DNA of 64,000 nucleotides. Origin: Ctena decussata (Eukaryota > Mollusca > Bivalvia > Lucinida > Lucinidae). Shown in pieces: positions 42,769 through 54,699 of the stretch. Below the pieces are notes generated by a model. It did no database searches. It saw nothing but the letters and a program-made list of their open reading frames with translations, and was not told where the DNA came from. Where the stretch lies: positions 106,185,842-106,249,841 of the forward strand of contig OZ022500.1 of assembly GCA_963989385.1 (NCBI GenBank), given 5' to 3'. Every line of letters begins with the position of its first letter. Position 1 is the stretch's first letter. Made by a program: the position numbers and the translations under genes.

Positions 42769-43248
42769 ATGTATTTCCAAACTCGTGGTGTAGTATGTCA
42801 ACATGGATCAGGTGGAAATAACTTTCCAGTTTACAGAGGTGTATCGAGACAGTACTGTTATGGTTTAGGGTCCATTTTTAAAACTGCCTTGAGAACGGTC
42901 ATGCCAATCTTAAAACCTGTTGCAAAAGCAGGTTTACAAAGTATCAAACATGTAGCCAAAGATCAAGGAATTCATGCACTTCGCGACATCATGGATGGTC
43001 AAAATATCAAACAAGTTTTAAAAAGTAGAGGTAAATCAGCTTTAAAATCTTTAGGAAAATCTGCTTTGGATCATTTGGCTTCGCGGGGTATAAAATCAAG
43101 TCAGAAACGTAGAAAAACTCAGTCTAAGACAAATCGTCGAACTGTTCACAACAAACTGCAAAAGGGTAGAGGCAGAAAGAATTCTGTAAACAGAGCCATT
43201 AGGAAAAAATATTCAAATCTAAAATTTGACCGCGATATTTTTGACTAA
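42769..43248 (+). CDS. Basic minor-capsid (pVI-like) protein
   Basis: 159 aa. MYFQTRGVVCQHGSGGNNFP, then YRGVSRQYCYGLGSIFKTAL, an amphipathic stretch, then a Lys/Arg tail (SQKRRKTQSKTNRRTVHNKL). YRG...YGLGSIF is typical of the adenovirus pVI-like protein next to penton. It probably links DNA or shell and is a likely substrate of the element protease. Open. Confidence 0.75.
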   Translation: MYFQTRGVVCQHGSGGNNFPVYRGVSRQYCYGLGSIFKTALRTVMPILKPVAKAGLQSIKHVAKDQGIHALRDIMDGQNIKQVLKSRGKSALKSLGKSALDHLASRGIKSSQKRRKTQSKTNRRTVHNKLQKGRGRKNSVNRAIRKKYSNLKFDRDIFD

Positions 43249-43252
43249 GAAA

Positions 43253-46200
43253 ATGATGCAAAGTGGATCTTGTGAATGTAGCAAATCTGAAATAGACATG
43301 CAAACTGTTCCTCCAACTCTGACCACCATGCAAGATTCTCAGTGGATAGATTATCATCCCATAGCTTCTCTAGACAGTTATCATGCACCCATCGAATTTG
43401 TGGTACCAGGCCATACGGAATATTACACTGATTTATCACAAACTTATTTGTACTTGAAATTCAGGATTTTGAGAGCAAACGGTGACAATCTTGAGAATGA
43501 TAAAAAAGTTGCTCCCATCAACTACTTCTTTCACAGTATGTTTAGTGGAATTGATCTATATCTTAACAATAAACTGGTGACCAGTAATATGGATACGTAT
43601 CCCTACAGGGCTTACATTGAAAACTTATTTTCTTTTGGATCTGATGTGAAAGACAATCAACTTAAAGCTGCAGAATTTTGGTACGGAGATGAACCTGGTC
43701 ACTTTGAAGATTTTGGTCATGGCAATGTAACAGCCCGTATAACCCCTTTTGAACTAAGTAACCCTAAGGAACTTCAAGGGCGCTTACATCTAGATTTGGC
43801 CATGCAGGAAAAATATTTACCTAATGGAATAGAATTAAGACTTCGTCTCAATCGTGCTTCTCCTCAATTTTGTATCATGTCTAATGCCCCAGTCACACAC
43901 ACATATACGGATTCTGCGGATGCTACAGATGACCCGTCCGTATCTATTCGTATCTATCCATTTAATTCGTAATGGATCCGTATCGCATCCGCAGAGTCCG
44001 TTACTGTCCGTATCATATCCGCAGGATCCGCAGGATCTCCGTCGAAATTTTGAAAAGGTTCAAATTTCGGGCGCGGATGACTAAACCGCAAAGGTCCGTA
44101 ACTGAACGCATTTATCTGCATCTATCCGTATCTAATCCGTGTCTCATCCGTATCAATTCCGTATCTTATCCGTAACTGAACCATCATTCCCCATTCCAAG
44201 TTGCGGACCGATACGGTTTCATACGGATCTTTACCTTTAGTTACGGAAGTAATAGGTCCTGTCAGGGTCATTAATGAGGCTCTAGCAATCTAACCTCGAA
44301 GTATGGCCCATGCTCCTTCTCTCGAATGTGTTTAGTGGATGTGCTCATGAAGGATTATGTTTTTTATTTAAACCTGTATACCTGGATCCAACCTATAAAT
44401 TGGATAAAGGTAAAGGTTTCCTATAGCCTAATGACCGTAGGGGCGGTTGCTTGGGGGAGGAGGAGGGTGGGGATAGGTGGTTAGGGTCAATGTATCTTGG
44501 GCATAGCATATGAAAGGCGAAGCCCATCTCTCTCCTTTCGCTGCCTTGTCCTTCACTGATTTGAAAAAAAGTACCCATTTACTGCTTGATTGACATAGAT
44601 ATTCAGTCGGCAGTTGATAAAGTAGACACTATTCTAATCATTCAAGAACACTGCAACATTCGAAGGAAGGTACATGGACCATACTTCGAGATTTCGGCTA
44701 CTCCAACAGCATCAGTGACCCTAATATGATTTGGTTACCAAAACCAGTAAAAGCATAATGTAATTTCTTAATTTTGATAAGGCAGTAAATTCAAATACTG
44801 ATTAGTACCATAAAAGGTCTAAAAGAACAAAAAAGCAATAATCTAGACTATAAATCTACACCAATCAAAAAAAATCTGATTTCTCAGAATATTTTCTTGA
44901 CCTCAATGGAAAAAAATATATATATCATCTCCACTATAGATGACGTACGACACGATACCAGTGGCACTGAAGTGAAATAGAAATCTAAAAGAGTTCATTC
45001 AAGAGCACAGAACACATTCGAAAAAAGGCAAATGGGTCATCTTCGAAGTTTCGGCTACTCAAGCCTGACCAGTAGATATTTATTGGTTCATTTCACCATT
45101 AAATTTTGTCCTATATTGAACAACTAATTGGAATTAATAAAAGAATTACTTTGTTCTATATTGGACAACTTATTCGAATAGATAAGAGTCAAATAAGTTT
45201 ATGAAATGATGGCTCTACTTTTGCCATTGGCAAGTTCATGAAAAGATGACCCCACCGTTACAAATAAGAAACATAAGATCGCACCATAACTGCACCATAC
45301 GTCACTGCCGTTGCACCTACCCGACCTTTCTGCTGTAGTAGTGCTTGAGATATCGCCTCTGTCTCTTCGCCCTCCCCCCCCCCCCCCCACCCCCTACTGG
45401 TGTTGCCGCCGTACAGCCGCCTCTCCAAACCATTCTGTAGGTATCTGTCAGTATTAGAACGCAAGCTTTTTGTACTGAAACGTTACTGTAGAAAACAGTC
45501 CGTTAAAGTACGCCGAACGAGACCCGTAATTCCGTAACTAAAGGTAACGATCCGCATGAAACCGTGTCGGTCCGTAACTTGGAGTGGGACTGCGGAATGA
45601 TAGGTTCAATAACGGATAAGATACGGAATATATACGTATGCGACACGGATAAGATGCGGACAGATGCGGATATATGCATTTAGTAACGCACCATTACGGT
45701 TTACTCATCCGCGCCCAAATTTTGAAACTTTTCAAAATTTCGACGCGGATCTTGCGGACTCTGCGGATATGATACGGACAGTTACGGACTCTGCGGATCA
45801 GATACGGATCCATTACGGATAAAACGGATAGATACGGACGGGCCATCCGTAGTATCCGCACAATCCGTATGTGTGTGTGTGACTGGAGCATACAAGGAGT
45901 AGACACGGATGTGGACGTTGCAGTTAATCTTCTCTATTCTTCTATCCGCTAGGCATGCGCAACAGTCCGCATCTGAAGGTATTTATCCGCATCTAAATGT
46001 TACAGAAGGTAACGGAAGGTTAGTAGTTCGTACCTTTCCGTATCCATCCGCATTTATTGGTAACTATATCCGTAAATTCATTAAATAAAAATAGGCCACG
46101 CCCACAAATTCTGCGGATAAACTGAGGATTTTATCCGCAACTATCCGCCCTATCCGTAATGTGTGTGTGTGACTGGGGCATGAGGATGAGTACCCTGTTA

Positions 46201-46847
46201 TGGTTAAGATCGATGCAGCAGTCTCATCGGTTCGCAATGTTCAACTTTTGCCAGCCATAGCCAATGATCTCAATCAAACTATTGCACATCACAATGCCAA
46301 ATTTCCCATACGGCGTGTAGAAGTTAAGACATTTACCATAGGCACCGGTCTTAGATCAAAAGTCGAGGACCACTTGTTTCAGGGACAACTTCCAAAACGA
46401 TTATTCATTGGCATGGTAGATAATGCAACATTCAATGGATCGTTCGCCACAAATCCTTTCAACTTCAAACATTTCGGTCTCAGCAAACTTGAAGTGAGTT
46501 GTGACGGTCACAGCATTTATGGAAAACCATTTGAACCGAAATTTAACTTGGATCAATATCTCAGATCTTACATGTCTCTGTATCAAGCTTTGGGCAGTCA
46601 AAATCAGATTCAGAATTGTAACATCGACTACGACGACTACAAAGGTGGATACTGCTTCTGGGGATACGATTTCACGCCAGACCAAGGAGCCGATCAGAGC
46701 CATCTACATCCTATAAAAACTGGCAACCTGCGAGTGGAACTTCAGTTTGCTAGAGCACTCGGCAAGACCATCAACGTCATAGTATATGCAGAGTTTGACA
46801 ACCTAATAGAAATCAACGGTTTGAGAGAAGTCATCACAGACTACTGA
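43253..46847 (+). pseudogene. Major capsid protein (double jelly roll), split by a 2.3-kb insertion
   Basis: The left part (43253-43885) starts MMQSGSCECSKSEIDMQTVP; WIDYHPIASLDSYHAPIEFV and YYTDLSQTYLYLKFRI are hallmarks of Polinton major capsid proteins. The right part (46182-46847) resumes in frame with KIDAAVSSVRN, FIGMVDNATFNGSFATNPFN and ends GLREVITDY. The two parts have 211 and 221 codons and no other break. The insertion (43886-46179) with its 2-bp flank prevents expression of a full capsid protein. Confidence 0.93.
43886..46179. mobile_element. Fold-back transposon in the capsid gene
   Basis: Ends GCCCCAGTCACACACACAT and ATGTGTGTGTGTGACTGGGGC, flanked by AT on both sides. Long inverted arms of about 350 bp (43886-44260 and about 45500-45891) are full of TCCGTATC/GATACGGA and TCCGCA/TGCGGA units. 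An extra partial arm (45892-46179) follows the first right end (GTGTGTGACTGGAGC at 45875). Inside are two direct copies of about 100 bp (44638 and 44995). No coding capacity. Confidence 0.88.
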
Positions 46848-46851
46848 GACC

Positions 46852-47592
46852 ATGAACAAAGGATACTTCGTAGAACAAGAACTGAAGTTTAGAGTGGAAT
46901 GCTACGAACAACTACATGGATCCTACTCTGACGAAATTGGTTCCTTGGAGGACGAACTCGAACAGCTGTTACACCCAAAGATCAGATCTGTGTGTGACGA
47001 AAATGGAGAACTGTTAGAACAATTTGATGTGCCACCACCAAAAACATTTATTGGCAAGGACAAGACTGCTTTGATATTTGCGAAGCTAAAGAACCTGAGA
47101 ATAGCTGTCAGAGAATATGCTCAACACGAGTGTGAAGGTTGCAGAATAGATCATCCCAGCCAGAAAAATCACATGCTCTGTCTAGGAGCCGGAGATGATT
47201 GGATAAGAGACTTACACTATCACGAACCGGCATTAGAATGTCTCAACATCTACGATGTCATCAAAGACTGGAACCATGAACTGTGTCTAAAATTTGGCTT
47301 AAAAGACACTGGAGATGCAAGAGGCATGAGTCATCTCACGCCGGAAGAAGCCGTGGAAGCCTATAAAAACTGGATGTTTCTGAAGAAAAACCAATACTGC
47401 TCTCCAATGAATGAAGACTGGAAAAAATACTGGGAACTGAGAATTATAGACTCCTACAAAAGGGATGAATACGCTAGAACTGACGGCCCTTCTGACCAAG
47501 GCGTCTCAACTTATGCATTTGAACGCCAAGGTAGTCTCGAAGGATCTGCTGCCACAGAAGAAGCCACTGGATGTGAAAGCATACATCATTAA
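46852..47592 (+). CDS. Polinton protein of 246 aa, unknown
   Basis: MNKGYFVEQELKFRVECYEQ. An acidic helical start, then Cys/His-bearing AQHECEGCRIDHPSQKNHML, which could bind zinc. YHEPALECLNIYDVIKDWN and HLTPEEAVEAYKNWMFLKK follow. I recall comparable genes next to the protease in other Polintons, without known role. It overlaps the protease gene by 128 nt in another frame; the last 40 residues are low in order and may be extension. Confidence 0.65.
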   Translation: MNKGYFVEQELKFRVECYEQLHGSYSDEIGSLEDELEQLLHPKIRSVCDENGELLEQFDVPPPKTFIGKDKTALIFAKLKNLRIAVREYAQHECEGCRIDHPSQKNHMLCLGAGDDWIRDLHYHEPALECLNIYDVIKDWNHELCLKFGLKDTGDARGMSHLTPEEAVEAYKNWMFLKKNQYCSPMNEDWKKYWELRIIDSYKRDEYARTDGPSDQGVSTYAFERQGSLEGSAATEEATGCESIHH

Positions 47593-48055
47593 TACAGATG
47601 ACTCGGACCAGCCAGGAGAACATTGGGTGGCCTTATACTTCAAAGATGACAAGGCGATTTACTTCGATTCATATGGGCAGCCACCATTAGAAGACTACAT
47701 TCTACCATTCATACAAAGAAATACCAAGACGTGGATAGAAAATACAGAGATGCTTCAGAGTCCATGGAGTAAAGTGTGTGGAATGTATTGTATCTACATA
47801 TTACATCAGCTAAGCAGAGGACTAGATCTGAAGACGGCCATTCACGAGAACCTGATGGGAACAGGAGAAGATCCATACCAAAATGACAGAGACATTGAAA
47901 TGTGGTTCAGTTTGAATTATGGAAGACTATACTTATCAGTGAAAAAGACAATAACACCACCAGACCAGTTCTTTGAACATAGGATTCAAAGTTGTAAATG
48001 CTTAAGATATACCAATTGTTTATCAAAGAAATATCCAATGTATACGATGTTGTAA
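47465..48055 (+). CDS. pro: Adenain-type cysteine protease
   Basis: 196 aa, open. Catalytic His in GEHWVALYF (His53), Asp in IYFDSYGQPP (Asp68), Gln98 and Cys105 in SKVCGMYCIYIL form the C5/ULP-fold adenain triad. It would cut capsid and core precursors during particle maturation. ATG at 47465 is the only Met that leaves the family N-terminus complete. It is the last gene before the right terminus. Confidence 0.93.
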   Translation: MNTLELTALLTKASQLMHLNAKVVSKDLLPQKKPLDVKAYIINTDDSDQPGEHWVALYFKDDKAIYFDSYGQPPLEDYILPFIQRNTKTWIENTEMLQSPWSKVCGMYCIYILHQLSRGLDLKTAIHENLMGTGEDPYQNDRDIEMWFSLNYGRLYLSVKKTITPPDQFFEHRIQSCKCLRYTNCLSKKYPMYTML

Positions 48056-48415
48056 ATATGTTTGTAAACGATGGCAGAGGGACGACCCTAATCCTTTGTC
48101 AATCGTCAGTTAGTTCGTTAGCGGGGTAATTAAAGTTCTGTTATTGAAAAAATCCAGTCGTTGTTATTTTTTCAGGTAAACTTTAGAAGGCTAGTAAGAA
48201 ATAATTTCAGTCCAGAACATTAAAATCTTGAGATACAAGATTTTATAATCCCCAAGGAACAAGTACTGACGCTATAGAGTTATGCCTCTGGTATAGTGAG
48301 GCCCTGAGATACAGGACCAAGAGACTGATAGCAGACGCATATTACTGTAAAGCCTCAGAAATTTAACAGATTGAACAAGAGTATGCCACAGCAACTCACA
48401 CCATCAACTGACGCT
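48056..48415. repeat. Polinton right subterminal region with extra copy of the terminal-repeat end
   Basis: Non-coding. 48266-48355 (GACGCTATAGAGTTATGCCT...GCAGACGCATATTACTGTA) is a direct copy of 48408-48497, which spans the inner end of the right terminal repeat. The left end has no such second copy. Confidence 0.88.
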
Positions 48416-48679
48416 ATAGAGTTATGCCTCTGGTATAGTGAGGTTTTGAGCTACAGGGCCAAGAGACTGATAGCAGACGCATATTACTGTATAGCCTCTT
48501 AAGACATCTCCTATGCCATATCACATAGACTTTTCCCCATGAAAAAGACTAAGTTATTTCAAACTAGCCTTTTCAAGCTTACTAATGCGATGCCATCTAT
48601 GGCCTCATCCCGGCCGGAGACTCCCCCAGGGTGTGGACTTAGTCTCCGGACGGATGAGGCCATAGTGGCGTCCTTTACT
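48416..48679. repeat. Polinton right terminal inverted repeat
   Basis: 264 bp, inverted match of 27951-28214, ending CGTCCTTTACT at 48679. Confidence 0.95.
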
Positions 48680-51466
48680 ACTCATACTTATCAACTCCAA
48701 ATTTATCTCAGAAGAAAAGCCTGTATATAAAACAGATTGTGAAAACCTATGGGTCCAGTTGAACCTTACTGGATCCAAATCAGTTCTGATTGGAGCCTAT
48801 TACAAGCCTCATGAAATAGATCAGTCCAGTATTGACGAACTGAATAAATCACTTACCCTAGCTAAACAATCGAATTCAACAATCTGGCTTCTGGGAGACT
48901 TTAATCTTCCTAAGGTTGACTGGGAACATCTCAAGCCTAAATCAGATTGTAGTCATCCGACCTTCTACAGGGAGTGCCTTGAATCTTTTAGTGACTGTAT
49001 GCTTGAGCAAATGGTGACCTCTCCAACTCGAGGTCAAAATATTTTAGATCTGTTTTTCACAACAAACCCAACCCTCGTGGATGACATCTCAATTACCCCT
49101 GGTCTTTCAGACCTCAACATTGTATTGGCCAAGGTTAAAGTTAAACCTGAAGCAACGAAGCAGGTCCCACGTAATGTCCCATTGTATAAGTAAGCAGATT
49201 GGGACCAGCTTAAGCAGTCCATGAGGGATTTCCACATAGAAATGACACAGTCTGACCTTGCTACCACAGATGTTCAGACCATGTGGGATAAGTTTGCTTC
49301 CAAACTTCAGCAAGGTATAGACACCTTTATCCCTGTAAGGAAAGTTGGTACCCGGGATGGGTTCCCCTGGATCAACCAAGAAATCCGCCGCTTAATACGT
49401 AAGCGAGACAAGTTGTACAGACGCTGGTCCAGGTCCGGTAGACCATACGACCATAACAAATTTCTCGAATACAAACACTTAGTACGGCGGGTTTCGGAAA
49501 GGGCCTATGAAAAGTACCTAGGCGATATCCTAGGTCTCAATGATGTAAGGGATGACCAAAATATGGAAGAACCCCCAAAGGTAAAAACAAAGAAACTCTA
49601 CTCTCTGCTCAAGCACTCCAAACAGGATTCTACTGGCATTGCTTCCCTGAGAAGGGACGGACAGACTTATTCTTCTGAAATAGATAAGGCCAATACCCTG
49701 AATGATCAGTTTCAGTCAGTGTTTAGCCCCAAGACCCCAGTAAGTCTTAAGTCCCTGGCCCAAAAGTCATTGCAGGACTTGCACGATTCCGGTGTTGAAC
49801 TCCCCTTCCAGCCCAGTCCCTACCCCAAAATGCCAGACATAGCATTTCAGCTGAAGGCATTGACAAGCTCCTCACAGGCTTGAACCCACACAAGGCTGCA
49901 GGACCAGACAAATTGAAACCCATTGTACTACAATCATTACACAAAGAGCTCTCTCCCATCCTGCAGCTGATTTTCCAAAGATCCTTAGATACTGGAAAAC
50001 TACCGGATATTTGGAAAGAGGCAAATGTGTCCCCCATTTTCAAGAAAGGGGACAAAGCCGACCCCGCTAACTATAGGCCCATATCTTTGACCTGTGTCCT
50101 CTGTAAGGTACTAGAGCACATTGTTGCATCTAGCCTATCTAAACACTTCACTGAACTGAACATTCTCTATGAACTACAGCATGGGTTCCGAGAAAAGAGA
50201 TCCTGCGAGATGCAGCTTATCATGCTGATTGATGAATTGTCTAAAACTATGCAGATGGGCAAACAGACTGATTTGATTTTATTAGATTTTAGTAAGGCTT
50301 TTGACAAAGTTGCCCATGAAAAACTTCTTCAAAAACTGCATCACTATGGTATCAGAGGAGCCAGTCTACAATGGATTAAGGACTTTTTAGATAACAGGAA
50401 GCAGGCTGTAGTAATTAATGGACTAAATTCAAACCTTATCCCAGTCTCCTCTGGCGTCCCGCAGGGCTCAGTTCTCGGACCAATTCTCTTCCTTGCATAC
50501 ATCAATGACCTACCAGAGCAGGTCAAATCAAGAGTAAGGCTCTTTGCAGATGATACTGCAATGTACCTTGCTCTTAGCTCACCGTCCGAAGGCAAGGTCC
50601 TCCAAAAGGACCTACTCAGCCTAGAACAATGGGAAAAGATGTGGGATATGAATTTTAACCCCTCTAAATGTCAGGTCCTTCATGTCACTCGTCTTAAAAA
50701 ACCCTTTCAGACTAAATACTTCTTACATGATATTGAGCTGGATAGTGTTTCATCTGCAAAATATCTAGGGGTCACCATCTCGGATGACCTAACTTGGAGT
50801 ACCCATATTGATAATGTAACCAAGAGCGCTAACCAGACTCTTGGATTTCTGAAAAGAAACATTCGGGTCCATAATAAGGACATGAAATCAATAGCCTACA
50901 AAACACTAGTAAGGCCCCAGTTGGAGTACGCTTCAACAGTAGGGCTGCCAGGTGGGCAACAAGAGATTATAATTACACATCCAGCATCACTGCTATGTTG
51001 AAGGACCTGAATTGGCGCCCCCTAGACCAACGACGTATAGATTGCCGTCTTATAATGATGTACAGGGTCACATATGACCTTGTTGCCATTCCTGCATCTG
51101 AGTACCTTGTTCGCAACACTAGACAGTCAAGACATATTCATCCACTTTCATATCGACAAATCCCAACTTCTAAAGACTACTACAGGTTCACATTCTTCCC
51201 TAGGACTATCATCCATTGGAATGCCCTCCCACCCTACATACCGGTCCTTCCTACCTTGGTGCAGTTCAGCAGTGCTGTCTGCCAGGTAATCCATGTCTCT
51301 CCCTAAACACCAATTTCTGTTTTTATCTTTCAACTATACTAACACTCTTTATCACACTCAAACTCATTTCACATACTTTCCTATACATTTGTTCCAGCTA
51401 ACCCCCTTCAGCACTTGGTTCGCCGGAACCCGTCTGTTGTCCCCCTCGGGGGTTAAGACGTAACGG

Positions 51467-51514
<48 letters not shown>

Positions 51515-51515
51515 A
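48680..51515 (+). mobile_element. CR1/Jockey-like LINE, 3' part with (GATA)n tail
   Basis: Runs from the Polinton target duplicate to a short 3' UTR (CCCCCTCGGGGG hairpin near 51440) and a GATA microsatellite at 51469-51515, a usual LINE 3' tail type. Confidence 0.88.
48686..51306 (+). pseudogene. LINE ORF2, remainder: endonuclease end, reverse transcriptase, C-terminal domain
   Basis: Continues the endonuclease (VLIGAYYKPH, WLLGDFNLPKVDW), then the linker and RT: HKAAGPDKLKP, NYRPISLTCVLCKVLEHI, LILLDFSKAFDKV, SSGVPQGSVLGPILFLAYIN and the catalytic FADD in RLFADDTAMYL. The C-terminus (LNWRPLDQRRIDCRL, FFPRTIIHWNALPP) is typical of CR1/Jockey elements. Breaks: TAA at 49191-49193, a frame change near 49,860 and a small deletion with frame change near 50,940. 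Dead copy even before the Polinton entered. Confidence 0.9.
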
Positions 51516-51821
51516 TAAAACTACAGCCCCTCTAAAAATTGGAAGGCTCCATTTGTGTTGGTAAAAGTCTGCAGAGTCTCTGGGTGCCTGATATACAACC
51601 CTGAACAGAATGCGGTCCATTAGGAAAAGCTGTTATGTTCGTCCGTGAGAACCTTTCCTGACTTGTCTAGCATAGTGGTGAGTATAAATGTTCTGCTGAA
51701 TCACGTGACCATCTCGTAAACTCCGTAACTGTGAAGGGTATATACATATATCTATTATATACAGAAAAGAGTGGGTTACGGCGCTTGCCTGCCACTTTTG
51801 TGAACCTCGAATTCCAACGTA
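51516..51821. other. Intergenic, nothing recognised
   Basis: Sequence between the LINE tail and the next transposon. No gene or repeat structure seen. Confidence 0.5.
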
Positions 51822-53441
51822 GAGACGTCGCGCACGGTATTGGGGTACATTCACGGACAGAGATGAAATAGGCCCCACGGAAGCAATGCTTTTTCGGATT
51901 TTATGCCATAAGCTGTTTTAAAATCGTGAATTGGTATTTGATTTATTTTCGGGTCAATAATATTTGGTTTTGAGACGATGCAAATCCTATTGCGGGCGCA
52001 AAACGGTTGTTTTTTGCGCTAAAATGCGTGTAACTCTGTAACAAAGTCGGCATGGTGGGCTTACTCGAAGAAATGCTACATGGAAATGTCGATGTGAATT
52101 TTTGTGGAAATTTGCTTACGAAAAAGAGGAAATTTTCTAGATTTACTCCATATTCAGTTTATTGTATATTCTTCAACAATCGCCATCTTAAGAATGTATT
52201 GTTAAAAGTAAAACTGTGTAACTCGCGCTCAAATTAACGTCAAAATTGCAGGGCTGGTTTCTTCGGAGAGTATTTATTGTATCGGAATAAACAAATTTTG
52301 AAAATATTTGTATATGATTCAAATGTACTTATGCATCACTTATGAGCTATATAATAATAATTACTTTTTCTCTACAGATACGGAAAGAAATTAAAAATCC
52401 GCGGTCTTAATTTTTGTAACAAATTTCAAATTCGACATCAAACTCTTACACCTTTCTGTGTTATTAAGCTGATTTGGACAAAATACTTACAGCAATCTGT
52501 GCAAAAAGCAAACTTCCAAAATGTACATTGTCTGTTTGTATTATCTGCTAAATTGGGATTTAAGCTCTTGAACAATAAAATTGTTATGCGCATTTACATC
52601 GGTCTTAAATTTTGTAACGCGGCGACAAATAAAGAAAATCAAACGTTACATGCATATGAAACCTTATAGTTCGAAGCGGCTGTCTAGCAATTTTCAGGTC
52701 TGCGTCATTATAGTCCAACACGTCTTAAAGGTCAGCTCCATGAAGCAAATAACTGTATTAAAAGGCAAAAATTTCATTTCCAAAAGTACCATTTTCTTTA
52801 CAAATCGACCTGTATCTAGCAAGCACCTGTCTTAAGCAAGCGGTTTTTGCACCTCCCTTCGGTACTCGCTTAAGGCAGGTTTGCCTATACAGCAATACTT
52901 CCTCTTGCCATTGGAGAAAAATTTTCACAAAGTTTGAAGCCCATAAATATATAAAAACATGTATGTGATACTTCGCCAGCATAAAAAGTCTTTCCCGTGG
53001 CAAGATGACTATAGCAGAAAAAAAAAGAAACGGGAAAGGTGACGCAAGAGATATAATTCGTTCTACACGAAAACAGAGGATAATATGGTATAGCGAAGCT
53101 ACCGTACAGGGATATAATGTGGTTTATATTTGCAGCTTCCGATAGAATTTGTACAACAAACTCAATTCATATCGTGTTTATAAATGCAAATAGATCCGTC
53201 CAATGCTGAAAAAGCAAATGAATAAGCAAAATTGTAAATAAATTCTCATTGATGTCGTCCTTACAAAATGTTTATAGGATCGGACCGATTTTCTTTTGTT
53301 GCAGTGGCGTGTTTGGTTTTGTTTCACTACTGTCGGTATAAGACAGTCGAACCCCGCGGTTAATATTCTCATAAGGCGGAAAAAGTAGCCGCTGACAGTA
53401 TGACGTTACGTTTTGTTACCCAATACCGTGCGCGACGTCTC
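51822..53441. mobile_element. 1.6-kb transposon with GAGACGTCGCGCACGGTATTGGG ends
   Basis: GAGACGTCGCGCACGGTATT at the left and AATACCGTGCGCGACGTCTC at the right, about 24 bp. The interior is AT-rich without a domain-bearing frame. A hairpin (ACCTGTCTTAAGC...GCTTAAGGCAGGT) lies near 52826-52885. Confidence 0.72.
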
Positions 53442-53934
53442 AACGGTTCCATTGTACACAGCCTTTCATTATCGCCCACCATCGGTCCGATATGACTTAA
53501 ATACAATTGATACAAGTGACCAAGCTATAAATATATATAGAGACACCACGGGTGTGCATTGCATTAACGTGCCATTATTTTAATGATCTCAGAAAACATA
53601 GCCTCCCCAACTGATTCTGATGTAAAGGCATATAACTTTCTTATGGCTTTCTGGTAAATCCGTGAGAGATGACTCTCTCTCTCTCTCTCTCTCTCTCTGG
53701 CGGTGTTTTCTTACATCCAAAGAACTTACTTTATTATACGCAACATCAAGGCAACTTAATTAAATGCCGTAATTTATAAATAAAAAATGAGCAAAAATTG
53801 GTATGTGGAATACGAATACAGTGCGAATCAAGGTGTACTCTGTTCAAACAGGCATTTTTGTCCAATTATACTCAGGGGAATTAGAAACGTTACATAAAAA
53901 ATATGTAATAAGACCTGTCCGCGTACAGGATAGC

Positions 53935-54075
53935 TCTCCTGACAGCGCCTTGCCCATCACATAAAAACAAAAACCTTGCCGCAAAACTCTTTAAAAAGTG
54001 GGACGTCAACGCCCACGTGAACGCCGACGTCAGGGTGACAAGAATAGCTCCCTGTACTTTCGTACAAGCGAGCAA
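53935..54075. repeat. GC-rich dispersed repeat, family C, copy 2
   Basis: GGATAGCTCTCCTGACAGCG, CCTTGCCCATCACATAAAA and GACGCCGACG-type units shared with 6985-7126. Ends TACAAGCGAGC. Confidence 0.7.
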
Positions 54076-54356
54076 AAAATGAAACCTAATTACTTATTTA
54101 ACATATTAATTAATCAATTTGCTAGGACGTCATTTGTAATATGTACTGTCACATATCGAGCCATTATATATATTAAAAACAAAACAAAACAAAAACGTAT
54201 GGACATCGCTGTAAACATTCGCAGAGAAAAGATTTCAATGAAAGTAAAGACTCCATCTGACGAACTTTCCAAAAACAACGTAACAACGTATTTTGGATCT
54301 ATTCTTCATTAATTTATTGTCGAAGGAAAACCTTGCCTTGTCCAAATGAAACTGCT

Positions 54357-54360
<4 letters not shown>

Positions 54361-54405
<45 letters not shown>
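54361..54405. repeat. (AC)n microsatellite
   Basis: Uninterrupted AC dinucleotide run of about 45 bp. Confidence 0.97.
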
Positions 54406-54408
<3 letters not shown>

Positions 54409-54586
54409 CTTCGCAAAATAAATCAGTTTGAATTTCGACGAAACTAAACGGCAAGTCATCAGCAGAGCCACAGACATTCGTCTTATCATTAAATGAAAAA
54501 ACAGCATTACAACTCGCACGATGAGAAACTCTGAAATGCCAAAACTAACCATAGGTCTTCTGAGCGTAAGGCTCTTGTAATGATCT

Positions 54587-54699
54587 CCCGGCAGGCACAC
54601 ACCGTTGAATCAACAATGAATCAACCGATGTTGATTCAGCGTCATGAAATTGAATCTACGCTGATTCAATGTCGAGTCAACGCTGTGTGCCCTGTGGGT
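54587..54699. mobile_element. MITE related to family E with GTTGAATCAAC core
   Basis: CCCGGCAGGCACACACCG at the left and CGCTGTGTGCCCTGTGGG at the right. The same outer ends as family E, but the interior is built of TTGATTCA/TGAATCAA units instead of TGACGTCA. Confidence 0.7.

Larger units (their letters stand above)
27951..48679 (+). mobile_element. Polinton/Maverick (adintovirus-like) element, 20,729 bp
   Basis: Ends AGTAAAGGACG...CGTCCTTTACT with 264-bp terminal inverted repeats (27951-28214 and 48416-48679; one mismatch seen). Flanking 6-mers are ACTAAT (27945-27950) and ACTCAT (48680-48685), a 6-bp target duplication with one change. It encodes protein-primed polymerase B, packaging ATPase, chromodomain integrase, penton, major capsid protein and adenain-type protease, the diagnostic Polinton set. 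Several genes are broken, so this copy is probably immobile and unable to form particles. Confidence 0.97.
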
